From NCBI GenBank assembly GCA_029939385.1, contig JAOZSZ010000039.1, positions 1-9,403 on the forward strand: a stretch of DNA of 9,403 bases, written 5' to 3'. Shown here piece after piece: positions 1 through 6,929 of this stretch. Numbering within the stretch: the first letter of the stretch is position 1; each line of letters starts with the position of its first letter. Below the pieces are notes generated by a model. That model was not told the DNA's origin, made no database searches, and saw nothing but the letters and a program-made list of their open reading frames with translations. A program made the translations under genes and the position numbers. This DNA comes from Pontiella sp. GTDB taxonomy: Bacteria; Verrucomicrobiota; Kiritimatiellia; Kiritimatiellales; Pontiellaceae.

Positions 1-150
1 GCTTTCGATCGCCTCCTTGCAGATGATCGCATCGCAGCAGCAACATGTGCATGATTGGCAAAGCGCGTGGCCTTTTTCGCGAATCAGTTCCTGCATGTCG
101 CATTCGAGTGCGGCGTATTGTTCGATAAAGGTTTTCAGGGCGGCATTCAT
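1..150 (-). CDS. Cysteine-rich conserved hypothetical protein, N-terminal part
   Basis: This frame opens with ATG at 148-150 on the minus strand and stays open for 50 codons to the window edge, so the C-terminus is missing. The visible protein begins MNAALKTFIEQYAALE, a probable amphipathic helix, followed by GHALCQSCTCCCCDAIICKE, with seven cysteines in a stretch of 14 residues. Such clustering suggests a metal site (zinc or iron-sulfur) rather than disulfides, because there is no signal peptide. I do not recognise a named family and assign no function. It is transcribed away from the oxidoreductase at 348, so the interval 151-347 is a divergent intergenic region. No clear Shine-Dalgarno sequence precedes the ATG. 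The overlapping + strand frame at 17-286 has no family-like features and is treated as spurious. Confidence 0.6.
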   Translation of the reverse strand, partial: MNAALKTFIEQYAALECDMQELIREKGHALCQSCTCCCCDAIICKEAIES

Positions 151-203
151 ACGAGCCGAGAATAAGGACACAACAGGCAGGGCAGTTCAAGAAATAAGGT
201 GCT

Positions 204-232
204 TTGGACTTTTCCCCTTTTTTTATCAAAAT
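204..232 (+). promoter_or_regulatory. Possible sigma-70-type promoter for the oxidoreductase gene
   Basis: TTGGAC at 204-209 is separated by 17 bases from CAAAAT at 227-232. The -35 element is fair and the -10 weak (four of six positions match TATAAT). An alternative AT-rich -10 (TATAAG) lies around 262-267. The proposed site overlaps the hairpin at 215-242, so both readings are tentative. Confidence 0.22.
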
Positions 233-242
233 AAGAAAAGGG
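215..242. repeat. Inverted repeat (12-bp stem) in the divergent intergenic region
   Basis: CCCTTTTTTTAT at 215-226 pairs with ATAAGAAAAGGG at 231-242 around a four-base loop (CAAA), giving a 12-bp stem with one G-T pair. It lies between the minus-strand cysteine-rich gene and the + strand oxidoreductase gene. A second pair of arms, GGGATC (240-245) and GATCCC (267-272), follows at once. No gene converges here and no U-tract follows the stem, so a terminator role is unlikely; an operator or structured leader is possible. Confidence 0.4.
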
Positions 243-347
243 ATCAGGAAAAAAGGGAATATATAAGATCCCTACAACCTTCTTAACAAATCTTGAACCG
301 ATGCCCAAACTCCCCCATTCTTTCTCTCTCTAGGGAAGGAGACCTTT

Positions 348-1334
348 ATGAAAGATATCAAATGGGGAATTATGGGCTGCGGGGGCATTGCGAATACCTT
401 TGCGACCAGCCTTCGGGCATTGGAGACGGGAACGCTACTGGCGGGGGCATCGCGGACTCCGGGGCGAGCCGCCGCATTCGCAAAAAAACATGGAATGGAA
501 CGTGTTTATACAGATTATGAGTCGCTCGTGATGGATCCCGATGTGGAGGCGGTCTACATTGCTACGACCCATAATTTTCACTACGAAAACATTAAACTCT
601 GCCTTGAACATGGAAAACATGTGCTCTGCGAAAAACCCTTTACGGTGAATGCGGCCCAAACGGAGGAGTTGATTAAGCTCGCCCGAAAAAACAACCGCTT
701 CATGATGGAAGCCGTATGGACGCGGTTCCTTCCTGCGATTAAAAAACTACAGGAACTGCTCGCCGAGGGCGTCATCGGGGAAGTCCGCACCGTGAAAGCT
801 GACTTCAGTATTGAAGGGGGATTCCCCCCGGAACATCGTCTCAGGAATAAAGCGCTGGCGGGTGGAGCATTACTAGATCTGGGGATTTATCCCATCACGT
901 TTGCCTCTCTTATTTTTGGTGAACAGCCTTCGCGTATTCAAAGCTCGGTTGTCCTTGGCGACACCGGCGTTGACGACCGCTCTTTCTACCTTTTTGATTA
1001 TGAGGGCGGTCGCCATGCCATGCTCTCCTCGTCTTTCACGCACCATGTTCCGACCGAAGGAATGGTCTGTGGAACCAAGGGTTATATTCGTGTTCCCCAT
1101 TTTCTAGGAGCCACGGAATTCAGCATTTACCGTGCGGGAGAGGATAAACCCGAAATCTTCAAGCTTCCATATGGAGCGGGGGAAAACTTTAAGTTTGAGA
1201 TCGCCCACGCCATGGAATGCATGACCGCAAAAAAGAGGGAAAGCAGCATCCTTCCTCCCGCCGAAACCCTCGCCATCATGCAAACGATGGATACCCTTCG
1301 CGCCCAATGGGGGCTACAGTACGAAGGGGAATAA
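348..1334 (+). CDS. Gfo/Idh/MocA family NAD(P)-dependent oxidoreductase (dihydrodiol dehydrogenase-like)
   Basis: This 328-residue cytoplasmic enzyme is predicted to oxidise or reduce a sugar-like or cyclic alcohol with NAD(P). The N-terminal Rossmann fold shows a glycine-rich loop at residues 10-13 (GCGG) followed by I14. The family signature EKP is at 95-97, and GGALLDLGIYP at 172-182 supplies the usual D177 and Y181 near the active site. EAVWTRFLP at 121-129 resembles the dimeric dihydrodiol dehydrogenase branch of the family (recalled, not searched). Length is typical. The start is supported by AAGGAG at 336-341, six bases before the ATG. The gene appears monocistronic or loosely linked to the pseudouridine synthase 51 bases downstream. 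The true substrate cannot be told from sequence. Confidence 0.93.
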   Translation: MKDIKWGIMGCGGIANTFATSLRALETGTLLAGASRTPGRAAAFAKKHGMERVYTDYESLVMDPDVEAVYIATTHNFHYENIKLCLEHGKHVLCEKPFTVNAAQTEELIKLARKNNRFMMEAVWTRFLPAIKKLQELLAEGVIGEVRTVKADFSIEGGFPPEHRLRNKALAGGALLDLGIYPITFASLIFGEQPSRIQSSVVLGDTGVDDRSFYLFDYEGGRHAMLSSSFTHHVPTEGMVCGTKGYIRVPHFLGATEFSIYRAGEDKPEIFKLPYGAGENFKFEIAHAMECMTAKKRESSILPPAETLAIMQTMDTLRAQWGLQYEGE

Positions 1335-1336
1335 CT

Positions 1337-1382
1337 CTATTTATTCACCCTTTTATTCGATTCAAACCAACCGCATAAATAG
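1337..1382. repeat. Weak inverted repeat between oxidoreductase and pseudouridine synthase genes
   Basis: CTATTTAT at 1337-1344 is the exact reverse complement of ATAAATAG at 1375-1382, with a 30-base spacer. The right arm ends three bases before the ATG at 1386. The arms are AT-only apart from one C/G each and the loop is long, so it may be chance. It could also partly mask the start region of the downstream gene, which lacks a good Shine-Dalgarno sequence. Confidence 0.2.
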
Positions 1383-1385
1383 CTA

Positions 1386-2297
1386 ATGATCATTAAAGAG
1401 ACTCATCTCGTTCCTGAAGGTATTCATGACGTCCGGCTGTCGGATTATGCCCGAGCGGCGTTCCCATCGATTCCATCGCGTAAGGGCGTTGCGAAAGCCC
1501 TTAAACGGGGAGAACTGCGAATGAATGGCGCGACAGCACAAAGCGGCGACTGGGTGAATGCCGGACAGGTTCTTGAGTGGGTGGATCTTCAGCAACGGCC
1601 CCCCAAAGAATATCGCCTGCCGCTGGAGGTTATTTTTGAAGATGAATATCTAGCTGTAATTAATAAGCCCCCGGGAATTGAGGTGAGTGGAAACAAATTT
1701 AAGACGGTTGAAAATGCGCTATCGGGTAGCCTGTCGCCCTCCCCTCTGCCGGATGCGCTAGGCTGGCCGCGGCCGGTGCATCGGTTGGATTATTCTACGA
1801 GCGGATTGCTGCTGATTGCCAAAACCGCGAGTGCACAAGTTTTCCTGGGGCGGCAGTTTGAGGCACAAAACATTCATAAACGCTATTGCGCCGTGGTTGC
1901 CGGATCGATTGTGCTGGAGGGAAAAATTGACGAACCGATCGGCGGACTCTCGGCACAAAGCACATATTCCCCAGTAAAAACCGTTTCTTCGCTCCAAAAT
2001 GGATTTCTCTCGCAGGTTGATTTATTTCCCACCACGGGAAGAACACACCAGCTTCGCATTCATATGGCGGGCATCGGACACCCCATCGTTGGCGATCAAA
2101 AATATGGGCCGGCGGGAAATGTACTGAAAGGAAAGGGCCTTTTTCTGGCCGCGGTAGAGCTTCGATTTCCCCATCCGGCAAACCAACAAGAAATGACGCT
2201 CGCGATAGAGGCTCCGCCCAAGTTTGATTCCTTATTGCGGCGCGAACAAAGCCGCTGGGAAAAGTTTAACTCATCCTTGGGGCGCCCCGAGGATTAA
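1386..2297 (+). CDS. RluA-family RNA pseudouridine synthase
   Basis: This 303-residue enzyme isomerises specific uridines to pseudouridine in rRNA or tRNA. The N-terminal 70 residues look like an S4 RNA-binding domain (GVAKALKRGELRMNG at 34-48). The catalytic domain carries the RluA signature HRLDYSTSGLLLIAKT, with the catalytic aspartate at D135, and the conserved TGRTHQLRIHMAGIGHPIVGD at roughly 218-237. The start is the first ATG of the open frame; no strong Shine-Dalgarno sequence precedes it. Which uridine is modified (RluA, RluC, RluD or TruC type) cannot be decided here. The rlmN gene follows 58 bases downstream, so two RNA-modification genes may share a transcript. Confidence 0.93.
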   Translation: MIIKETHLVPEGIHDVRLSDYARAAFPSIPSRKGVAKALKRGELRMNGATAQSGDWVNAGQVLEWVDLQQRPPKEYRLPLEVIFEDEYLAVINKPPGIEVSGNKFKTVENALSGSLSPSPLPDALGWPRPVHRLDYSTSGLLLIAKTASAQVFLGRQFEAQNIHKRYCAVVAGSIVLEGKIDEPIGGLSAQSTYSPVKTVSSLQNGFLSQVDLFPTTGRTHQLRIHMAGIGHPIVGDQKYGPAGNVLKGKGLFLAAVELRFPHPANQQEMTLAIEAPPKFDSLLRREQSRWEKFNSSLGRPED

Positions 2298-2355
2298 GGC
2301 TCGACGCACACGAGGAAAGATCTATGTTCAGCTCCTCCATAAAAGGATCCATCAA

Positions 2356-3387
2356 ATGAATAGCCAAACCCCACTCTTTGGAAAAACGCTCGCCGAACTT
2401 CAGGTGCTGACCGCCGGATACGGACTGCCCCAGTTTACGGCCAAGCAAATCGCAGACTGGCTGTATCACAAAGAAATTTCATCGATCGATGAAATGACAA
2501 ATCTTTCCAAAAAAGCACGCGAGCTTTTGAACGAACATCATCTCTTCGGATTGGCCGAGCCGCGCGAAGTGAAGGTCAGCGCCGACGGTACAAAAAAATA
2601 TCTATTTCCGACGGAACACGACCAATTTGTTGAAACGGCCATGATTCCCTTTAAGGATCGGAAGACGGTTTGTGTCTCCTCGCAGGTGGGCTGCAAAATG
2701 GGTTGCCTCTTTTGTATGACGGGAATGCAGGGGTTCCAAGGGCAGCTCACTGCGGGCGAAATTATTAACCAAATCCGCAGTATTTCAGAATGGAGAGAGA
2801 TCACTAATGTCGTCTACATGGGCATGGGCGAACCCTTCGACAACTTAGATGAGGTTCTGAAAAGTATCGAAATCCTGACATCTGATTGGGGCTATGCCAT
2901 GAGCCCGCGACGCATTACGGTTTCGTCGATCGGCATGGTTCCGAGCTTGGTTCGTTTCTTAAATGAATGCGAAGCCCATTTGGCCATCAGCCTGCATACC
3001 CCCTTTCCTGAGGAGCGCCAGCAATTAATGCCGGTGCAAATCACCTATCCCGTGGCCGAGGTTATTGAAAAAATTCGGCATTGGGATTTTGGCGGACAAC
3101 GCCGCATTTCGTTCGAATATATTGTTTTTGGAGGGCTTAACGACACCCCTCGCCATGTGAAAGAACTGGTACATCTATTAGCGGGGATCAAATGTCGTAT
3201 TAATTTAATTCGCTTCCACCCCATTCCCGGAAGCGCCTTACAGGCGACCGATGAAGTCACCCTGCAAGCATTCAAAGACCAGTTAAACCAACAGGGAATT
3301 CTGACCACCATCCGTGCCTCGCGTGGCCTCGACATCTATGCCGCCTGCGGCCTGCTCTCCACTCAGGAACTCGCCAGTCGCGCATAA
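2356..3387 (+). CDS. rlmN: RlmN, radical SAM 23S rRNA (A2503-C2)/tRNA methyltransferase
   Basis: RlmN methylates C2 of adenosine 2503 in 23S rRNA (and A37 in some tRNAs) by radical SAM chemistry through a methyl-cysteine intermediate. The 343-residue protein has the family's CxxxCxxC cluster at C113, C117 and C120 (CKMGCLFC). The GEP motif is in MGMGEP at 155-160. By recalled alignment with E. coli RlmN, C106 (in VCVSSQ) matches C118, and C331 (in YAACGLLS) matches the methyl-carrying C355. The frame opens further upstream at 2224, inside the preceding gene. ATG 2356 is chosen because AAAAGGA at 2341-2347 lies eight bases before it and the protein then begins as RlmN usually does. A strong terminator follows. 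Confidence 0.95.
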   Translation: MNSQTPLFGKTLAELQVLTAGYGLPQFTAKQIADWLYHKEISSIDEMTNLSKKARELLNEHHLFGLAEPREVKVSADGTKKYLFPTEHDQFVETAMIPFKDRKTVCVSSQVGCKMGCLFCMTGMQGFQGQLTAGEIINQIRSISEWREITNVVYMGMGEPFDNLDEVLKSIEILTSDWGYAMSPRRITVSSIGMVPSLVRFLNECEAHLAISLHTPFPEERQQLMPVQITYPVAEVIEKIRHWDFGGQRRISFEYIVFGGLNDTPRHVKELVHLLAGIKCRINLIRFHPIPGSALQATDEVTLQAFKDQLNQQGILTTIRASRGLDIYAACGLLSTQELASRA

Positions 3388-3400
3388 TCCCAGAATCTAG

Positions 3401-3434
3401 GCAGAGGAGCCAAAGAAGCTTCCTCGCTTTTTTT
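3401..3434 (+). terminator. Rho-independent terminator after rlmN
   Basis: GAGGAGC at 3404-3410 pairs with GCTTCCTC at 3418-3425 (one bulged T) around the loop CAAAGAA. Flanking GC dinucleotides (3401-3402 and 3426-3427) can extend the stem, and a run of seven T follows at 3428-3434. It lies 14 bases after the rlmN stop and separates that unit from the electron-transfer operon. Confidence 0.8.
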
Positions 3435-3442
3435 ATCGTGGT

Positions 3443-3469
3443 GAATATTATGATGCCTTTATAATATTC
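3443..3469. promoter_or_regulatory. Perfect inverted repeat overlapping a consensus -10 box: probable operator/promoter
   Basis: GAATATTAT at 3443-3451 is the exact reverse complement of ATAATATTC at 3461-3469, with a nine-base spacer. The right arm overlaps a perfect -10 hexamer, TATAAT, at 3460-3465. No good -35 is seen 16-18 bases upstream, as is common in promoters that need an activator. The site lies just after the rlmN terminator and 30 bases before the beta-propeller gene start, so it probably controls the four-gene operon. The binding protein is unknown. Confidence 0.6.
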
Positions 3470-3498
3470 CCCTTTCACCCCTAATGCGGAGACTGATT

Positions 3499-4413
3499 AT
3501 GAAGCCCATTCATTTTATCCTAGGTACAGCCTTATTCTTTTCTGGAGCAACGGTTTTTGCAGACTACCGCGTGGAGCAAGAAATTGGGAAGGGCCTGCTG
3601 GGAGAAATTAATCAAATTGCTATTGGGGTAGATGACACGCTCTGCGTGCTGGAAGACAACGGCAAGGTGACGATCTTTAATTCCGACGGCTCGCTGGCAT
3701 CGACCCTCGATACCGGCATGAAAAATACGGATGCGATTGCAACAACTCCAGACGGTCGAATCCATATTTTTTCTACGCTAACGAAAACCAAAAAGGTGAA
3801 AGTTGGCGCCCGCATGCGCACCGTACATATTCCGATCGGCGTGGACTACGCCACCTTTGATGCCTCGGGCAAAAAGCTAAAAACCATAAAACTCAAGAAC
3901 CTCAAGTCGGCGAAGGCCGCCCGGATCGTGGGCGATAAGCTGGTGGTCGCCGATTTGACCGCCCGCACCTTGGTGATCATGGATGCAGAAACAGGAGAGG
4001 AAACCGGCCGCATTAAGAAGGGACTACGGCTCTGTTGCGGAATCTTCGATTTCTGCGAGGGGCCCAACCAAACGATCGCCGTCTCTAACCTCGGCGCATT
4101 TAAACTTCAGCAATTTGACCTCGAAGGAAACCTGCTCTTGGAATTCGGGAAGCGCGGCCGGGGGATCGATGACTTTCAAGGCTGTTGCAATCCGGTCAGT
4201 GCGGCCTATCTCCCCGACCACCGCATTGTGACCGTTGAAAAAGATCCAACCCGAATCAAAATCTACGATGCAAACGGGAAAAATGCCCAGCAAATTAAAG
4301 GGGTTGAAGAGCTCGTGAAGGGATGCGAATTCATTCCTATTTCAGTCGACCAAAAAGGCAATATCTATCTGGCCAACACCAAAGGACACGTCGTTAAATG
4401 CGTACTTCAATAA
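3499..4413 (+). CDS. Secreted beta-propeller (NHL-like repeat) protein with cysteine pairs
   Basis: The 304-residue product starts with a Sec signal peptide (MKPIHFILGTALFFSG, probable cleavage after VFA at residue 21). The mature part is made of repeated strand-rich units such as DGRIHIFS, GNLLLEFGKRGRGIDDF and KGNIYLANTKG, typical of NHL or six-bladed propellers. Unusual for such folds, it carries C179-C180 and C186 (LCCGIFDFC) and C229-C230 (QGCCNPVS), plus C49, C276 and C301. These could bind a metal or cofactor, or form disulfides. ATG 3499 is preferred over the in-frame ATG at 3484 because GCGGAG (3486-3491) sits seven bases before it and the signal peptide then starts normally. It is the first gene of the operon and overlaps the next by 16 bases. 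Its exact function is unknown. Confidence 0.82.
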   Translation: MKPIHFILGTALFFSGATVFADYRVEQEIGKGLLGEINQIAIGVDDTLCVLEDNGKVTIFNSDGSLASTLDTGMKNTDAIATTPDGRIHIFSTLTKTKKVKVGARMRTVHIPIGVDYATFDASGKKLKTIKLKNLKSAKAARIVGDKLVVADLTARTLVIMDAETGEETGRIKKGLRLCCGIFDFCEGPNQTIAVSNLGAFKLQQFDLEGNLLLEFGKRGRGIDDFQGCCNPVSAAYLPDHRIVTVEKDPTRIKIYDANGKNAQQIKGVEELVKGCEFIPISVDQKGNIYLANTKGHVVKCVLQ

Positions 4414-5249
4414 CCTATTTTCTCGCAGGCGGGCTCGCCCTATTATGTGGATGTGCAACCCATTCCGCCGCTACTCCCCTCGTCTTAAAACTGGCGGTCA
4501 ACGATATCTACTGCATGGATACCGCTTGTTCCTGCGTCCACGATGTGGCGGCACGAACCTATCCCCAAACCTTAGAAAAACTAAAAGCAGAACAGAACAT
4601 TGACCTGCAACTTGTTTATTTCACAGAGACCTATCAGCTTGAAGACGCCATTGCCTCGGGCGAATACGACGGTGCGCTCTGCAAGCCATGGTATGCGCTG
4701 CGACACCAAAAAGAAGCCGGCGCAAATTTTCGGCGTATCGTGGATGTTCTCGACCCCAACAATAATCAATGGCTGACCGGCATCTTCGTGGTGCTCACCG
4801 ACTCCCCCATCCAAACCGTGGAGGAGCTTACCGGCAAACATCTCTATATCGGCCAAGCCGATGCCTATGAAAAACATCAAGCGGCCCTGCGTCTGATGAA
4901 ACAAAGAGGAATCGTTCCTGCCCAAATCGATACCAATGCCAGTTGTAGCGAAAACGTCGGCGAGCTGCTCGATGAAGAGGCCGACGCCGCCGTTTTGAGC
5001 GACTATTCCCTCACGGCCGACTGCGCGGTAGACTTTGCAAGCTTTGAGGATTTTCGAATCTTAGCGGCAACCGAACGCATTCCGCTTACCTCGCTCATCT
5101 TGGACATGAACAAGGTTGACCCCGCCGACGCCGATCGATTGCAACAAGCTCTACTGGCTCTATCAGGAAAGGGCGCACCCGAAACGCTACTAGGGAATGG
5201 ATTTATTAAACCCACCCCGTGGAATCCGCCAGAACTGGAGACCCTATGA
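4398..5249 (+). CDS. PhnD-like substrate-binding lipoprotein with CxxxxCxC motif
   Basis: The 283-residue protein has a lipoprotein signal with lipobox LCGC (lipidation at C19). The rest resembles PhnD/TauT-type periplasmic binding proteins: KLAVNDIYC at the first strand, a DAIASGEYDGALCKPWYAL segment (84-101) like the family's hinge region, and LTGKHLYIGQADA (144-156). No ABC permease or ATPase gene is nearby, so a role in import is doubtful. Cysteines C39, C44 and C46 (CMDTACSC) follow the first strand, with C95, C183 and C209 elsewhere; none is expected of a plain phosphonate binder. It sits between a cysteine-bearing propeller gene and two ferredoxin genes, overlapping both neighbours (16 and 4 bases). 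I infer a sensor, metal/cofactor carrier or electron-transfer partner; the ligand is unknown. Confidence 0.78.
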   Translation: MRTSITYFLAGGLALLCGCATHSAATPLVLKLAVNDIYCMDTACSCVHDVAARTYPQTLEKLKAEQNIDLQLVYFTETYQLEDAIASGEYDGALCKPWYALRHQKEAGANFRRIVDVLDPNNNQWLTGIFVVLTDSPIQTVEELTGKHLYIGQADAYEKHQAALRLMKQRGIVPAQIDTNASCSENVGELLDEEADAAVLSDYSLTADCAVDFASFEDFRILAATERIPLTSLILDMNKVDPADADRLQQALLALSGKGAPETLLGNGFIKPTPWNPPELETL

Positions 5250-5872
5250 TTGAACGTAAAGAATTTCTTCGCCGCAGTGGCCATGCCCTCGGGCTAGGCG
5301 TGCTGGTGAGCATCAGCGCACGCCTATTAATGAAACCCTCCGACGACGCCGACTTTATTGCTCAGGGACGCCGGTTCGCCTGGCAGATCGATCCTGATAA
5401 ATGTCAGTCCTGCGGTCTGTGCGCCACCAGTTGTGTACGAAAACCCTCTGCCGTCAAAGCCGTCAATGATCCTAAAAAATGCTCGAACTGCGTGGTCTGC
5501 TACGGCCACATTACCGATTCAAAAATTGATTCCGACCAAATCGATACCGCCGGCGAACGCGTCTGCCCCGTGGATGCGGTCTCGCGCAAAAATTTTAGCG
5601 GCGGAGTTGACGGGATGTTTCTCTACTCCAACGATCCCAAGCGCTGTATCGGTTGTGGCCGATGCACCAAACGCTGCAATGAGCATGGGTCTCAATCCAT
5701 GTTTTTAATGATTCGCCCCGACCTCTGCCTGGGCTGCAACGAATGCACCATCGCTATCGCTTGCCCACACGATGCCATCGAACGCGTTCCGCGCGAATCC
5801 GTCGATGACTATCGAGGGGACTACACTTTTGATACGAGCGATTTTTACTACGACATGGAGGAAGACGCTTGA
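5246..5872 (+). CDS. NapG/MauM-like exported ferredoxin with four [4Fe-4S] clusters
   Basis: The 208-residue protein carries sixteen cysteines in four ferredoxin-type sets: C53/56/59/63, C79/82/85/107, C134/137/140/144 and C161/164/167/173. This matches the NapG/MauM/NosG polyferredoxins that pass electrons between a membrane quinol oxidoreductase and a periplasmic partner. The N-terminus (RKEFLRRSGHALGLGVLVS) looks like a Tat signal in which RK replaces the twin arginines; without a canonical RR, export is likely but not certain. The ATG at 5246 shares ATGA with the upstream stop codon, so translation is coupled, and GGAG lies a few bases before it. The C-terminal tail (residues 187-208) is acidic and tyrosine-rich. 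The membrane protein gene follows with another four-base overlap. Confidence 0.88.
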   Translation: MIERKEFLRRSGHALGLGVLVSISARLLMKPSDDADFIAQGRRFAWQIDPDKCQSCGLCATSCVRKPSAVKAVNDPKKCSNCVVCYGHITDSKIDSDQIDTAGERVCPVDAVSRKNFSGGVDGMFLYSNDPKRCIGCGRCTKRCNEHGSQSMFLMIRPDLCLGCNECTIAIACPHDAIERVPRESVDDYRGDYTFDTSDFYYDMEEDA

Positions 5873-6918
5873 ACCGCCTTCTATTAATTCTCGCCCTGCT
5901 CGTTTCTGCTCTCCCGCTTTTTGCTCAAGAGGCCGAAGAGTGTCACCGCCCGCCTACACAGGAACTGGCCGATTTTAAAGAAGCGTATGTTCCGCAGGAA
6001 TTTGCTTTTGAATCTTTTCATTGGGAGATTCTCGATCTCGTTGTGCTCGCCAGCCTGTTGCTGGCGGCCAGCCTTCTCTCGATTCGGCACAAAAAGAAAT
6101 CCATCTTCACCGCATTAAGCGTCGTTGGGTTGCTTTACTTTGGCCTTTTTCGTGGCGGATGCATCTGCCCCGTTGGGGCCACGACCAACTTTTGTATGGG
6201 GCTCGTTGCGCCTGAAATGATAGGCAAAACCACGGCGGTTCTTTTTCTAATGCCGCTGGTTGCCGCCTTTTTCTTTGGCCGCGTTTTCTGCACCTCCGCC
6301 TGCCCCATCGGCGCAATCCAGCATCTCATTGGCCGAAAAAAAGGTAATTGCCTCATCCCCCGGCGAGTGAACCAACTTCTCCGGTTAATTCCCATTGGCC
6401 TGCTCGTAGCCACCGTGTGGGGCGCCCTACATAGCGGCATCTTCCTCGCCTGCAAAGTCGATGTTTACAAGCCCATCTTCTTCACTGGGCACGCCTGGTT
6501 CGGCCAGCTCGGCGACCTGATGAATGGAACACTAACCGAACCGCGCCTCATTCTTGTGGGCAATTGGGGGATCTGGCTCTCGCTTATCGTGGTGCTGATT
6601 TTTGGAATTTTTGTACCCCGCCCGTTCTGCCGATTCGTCTGCCCCTACGGCGTACTGCTCGGCTTCTTCTCAAAAATCGGCCTGCGCCGCCGGCAGATTG
6701 ATTCGGAGAGTTGCTTCGCCTGCACTCAATGCACCAAGACTTGCCCCGTACAGGCGATCACCGCTGTAGGGAAAAATAAGGCCGTGAAAGTGGATGACTT
6801 TCATTGTATTCAGTGCGGACGATGTGATGGAACCTGCTCCGGCAACGCGCTAATCAGCCCGTCCCCTTTCCCCGGAACATCCATTCCAAACATTGGGAAA
6901 AAATCGGGCGGGCGATAG
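5869..6918 (+). CDS. NapH/NosR-like membrane 4Fe-4S protein (TTG start)
   Basis: The 349-residue protein is predicted to move electrons between the quinone pool and the exported ferredoxin encoded just upstream. It begins with a signal or first membrane helix (3-19), then a short external segment and further helices near 54-71, 79-96, 122-138, 172-190 and 232-250. Polyferredoxin motifs are GGCICPVG (C98, C100), CTSACP (C141, C145) and CRFVCP (C254, C258), as in NapH, NosR and PceC proteins. A two-cluster ferredoxin domain ends the chain (C282/285/288/292 and C313/316/319/323). Unlike NosR there is no large N-terminal FMN-binding domain. The start is TTG, in a TTGA overlap with the upstream stop, backed by GGAGGAA at 5857-5863 five bases before it. 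Confidence 0.88.
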   Translation: MNRLLLILALLVSALPLFAQEAEECHRPPTQELADFKEAYVPQEFAFESFHWEILDLVVLASLLLAASLLSIRHKKKSIFTALSVVGLLYFGLFRGGCICPVGATTNFCMGLVAPEMIGKTTAVLFLMPLVAAFFFGRVFCTSACPIGAIQHLIGRKKGNCLIPRRVNQLLRLIPIGLLVATVWGALHSGIFLACKVDVYKPIFFTGHAWFGQLGDLMNGTLTEPRLILVGNWGIWLSLIVVLIFGIFVPRPFCRFVCPYGVLLGFFSKIGLRRRQIDSESCFACTQCTKTCPVQAITAVGKNKAVKVDDFHCIQCGRCDGTCSGNALISPSPFPGTSIPNIGKKSGGR

Positions 6919-6929
6919 TAAAATAAATT

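Noticed and set aside
17..286. Open frame of 89 codons on the + strand
   Set aside because: It overlaps the better-supported minus-strand cysteine-rich gene, has no ribosome binding site and its translation shows no family-like pattern.
2224..2355. Upstream extension of the RlmN frame
   Set aside because: It overlaps the end of the pseudouridine synthase gene, lacks a binding site at its start and adds residues not typical of RlmN; ATG 2356 has a proper Shine-Dalgarno sequence.
4398..5249. Phosphonate ABC transporter component
   Set aside because: The binding-protein fold is present, but no permease or ATPase gene is near, and the cysteine motif and ferredoxin neighbours point to another role.
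5869..6918. Complete NosR of a nitrous oxide reductase cluster
   Set aside because: The FMN-binding N-terminal domain of NosR is absent and no nosZ, nosD, nosF or nosY gene is in the window; only the polyferredoxin part is shared.
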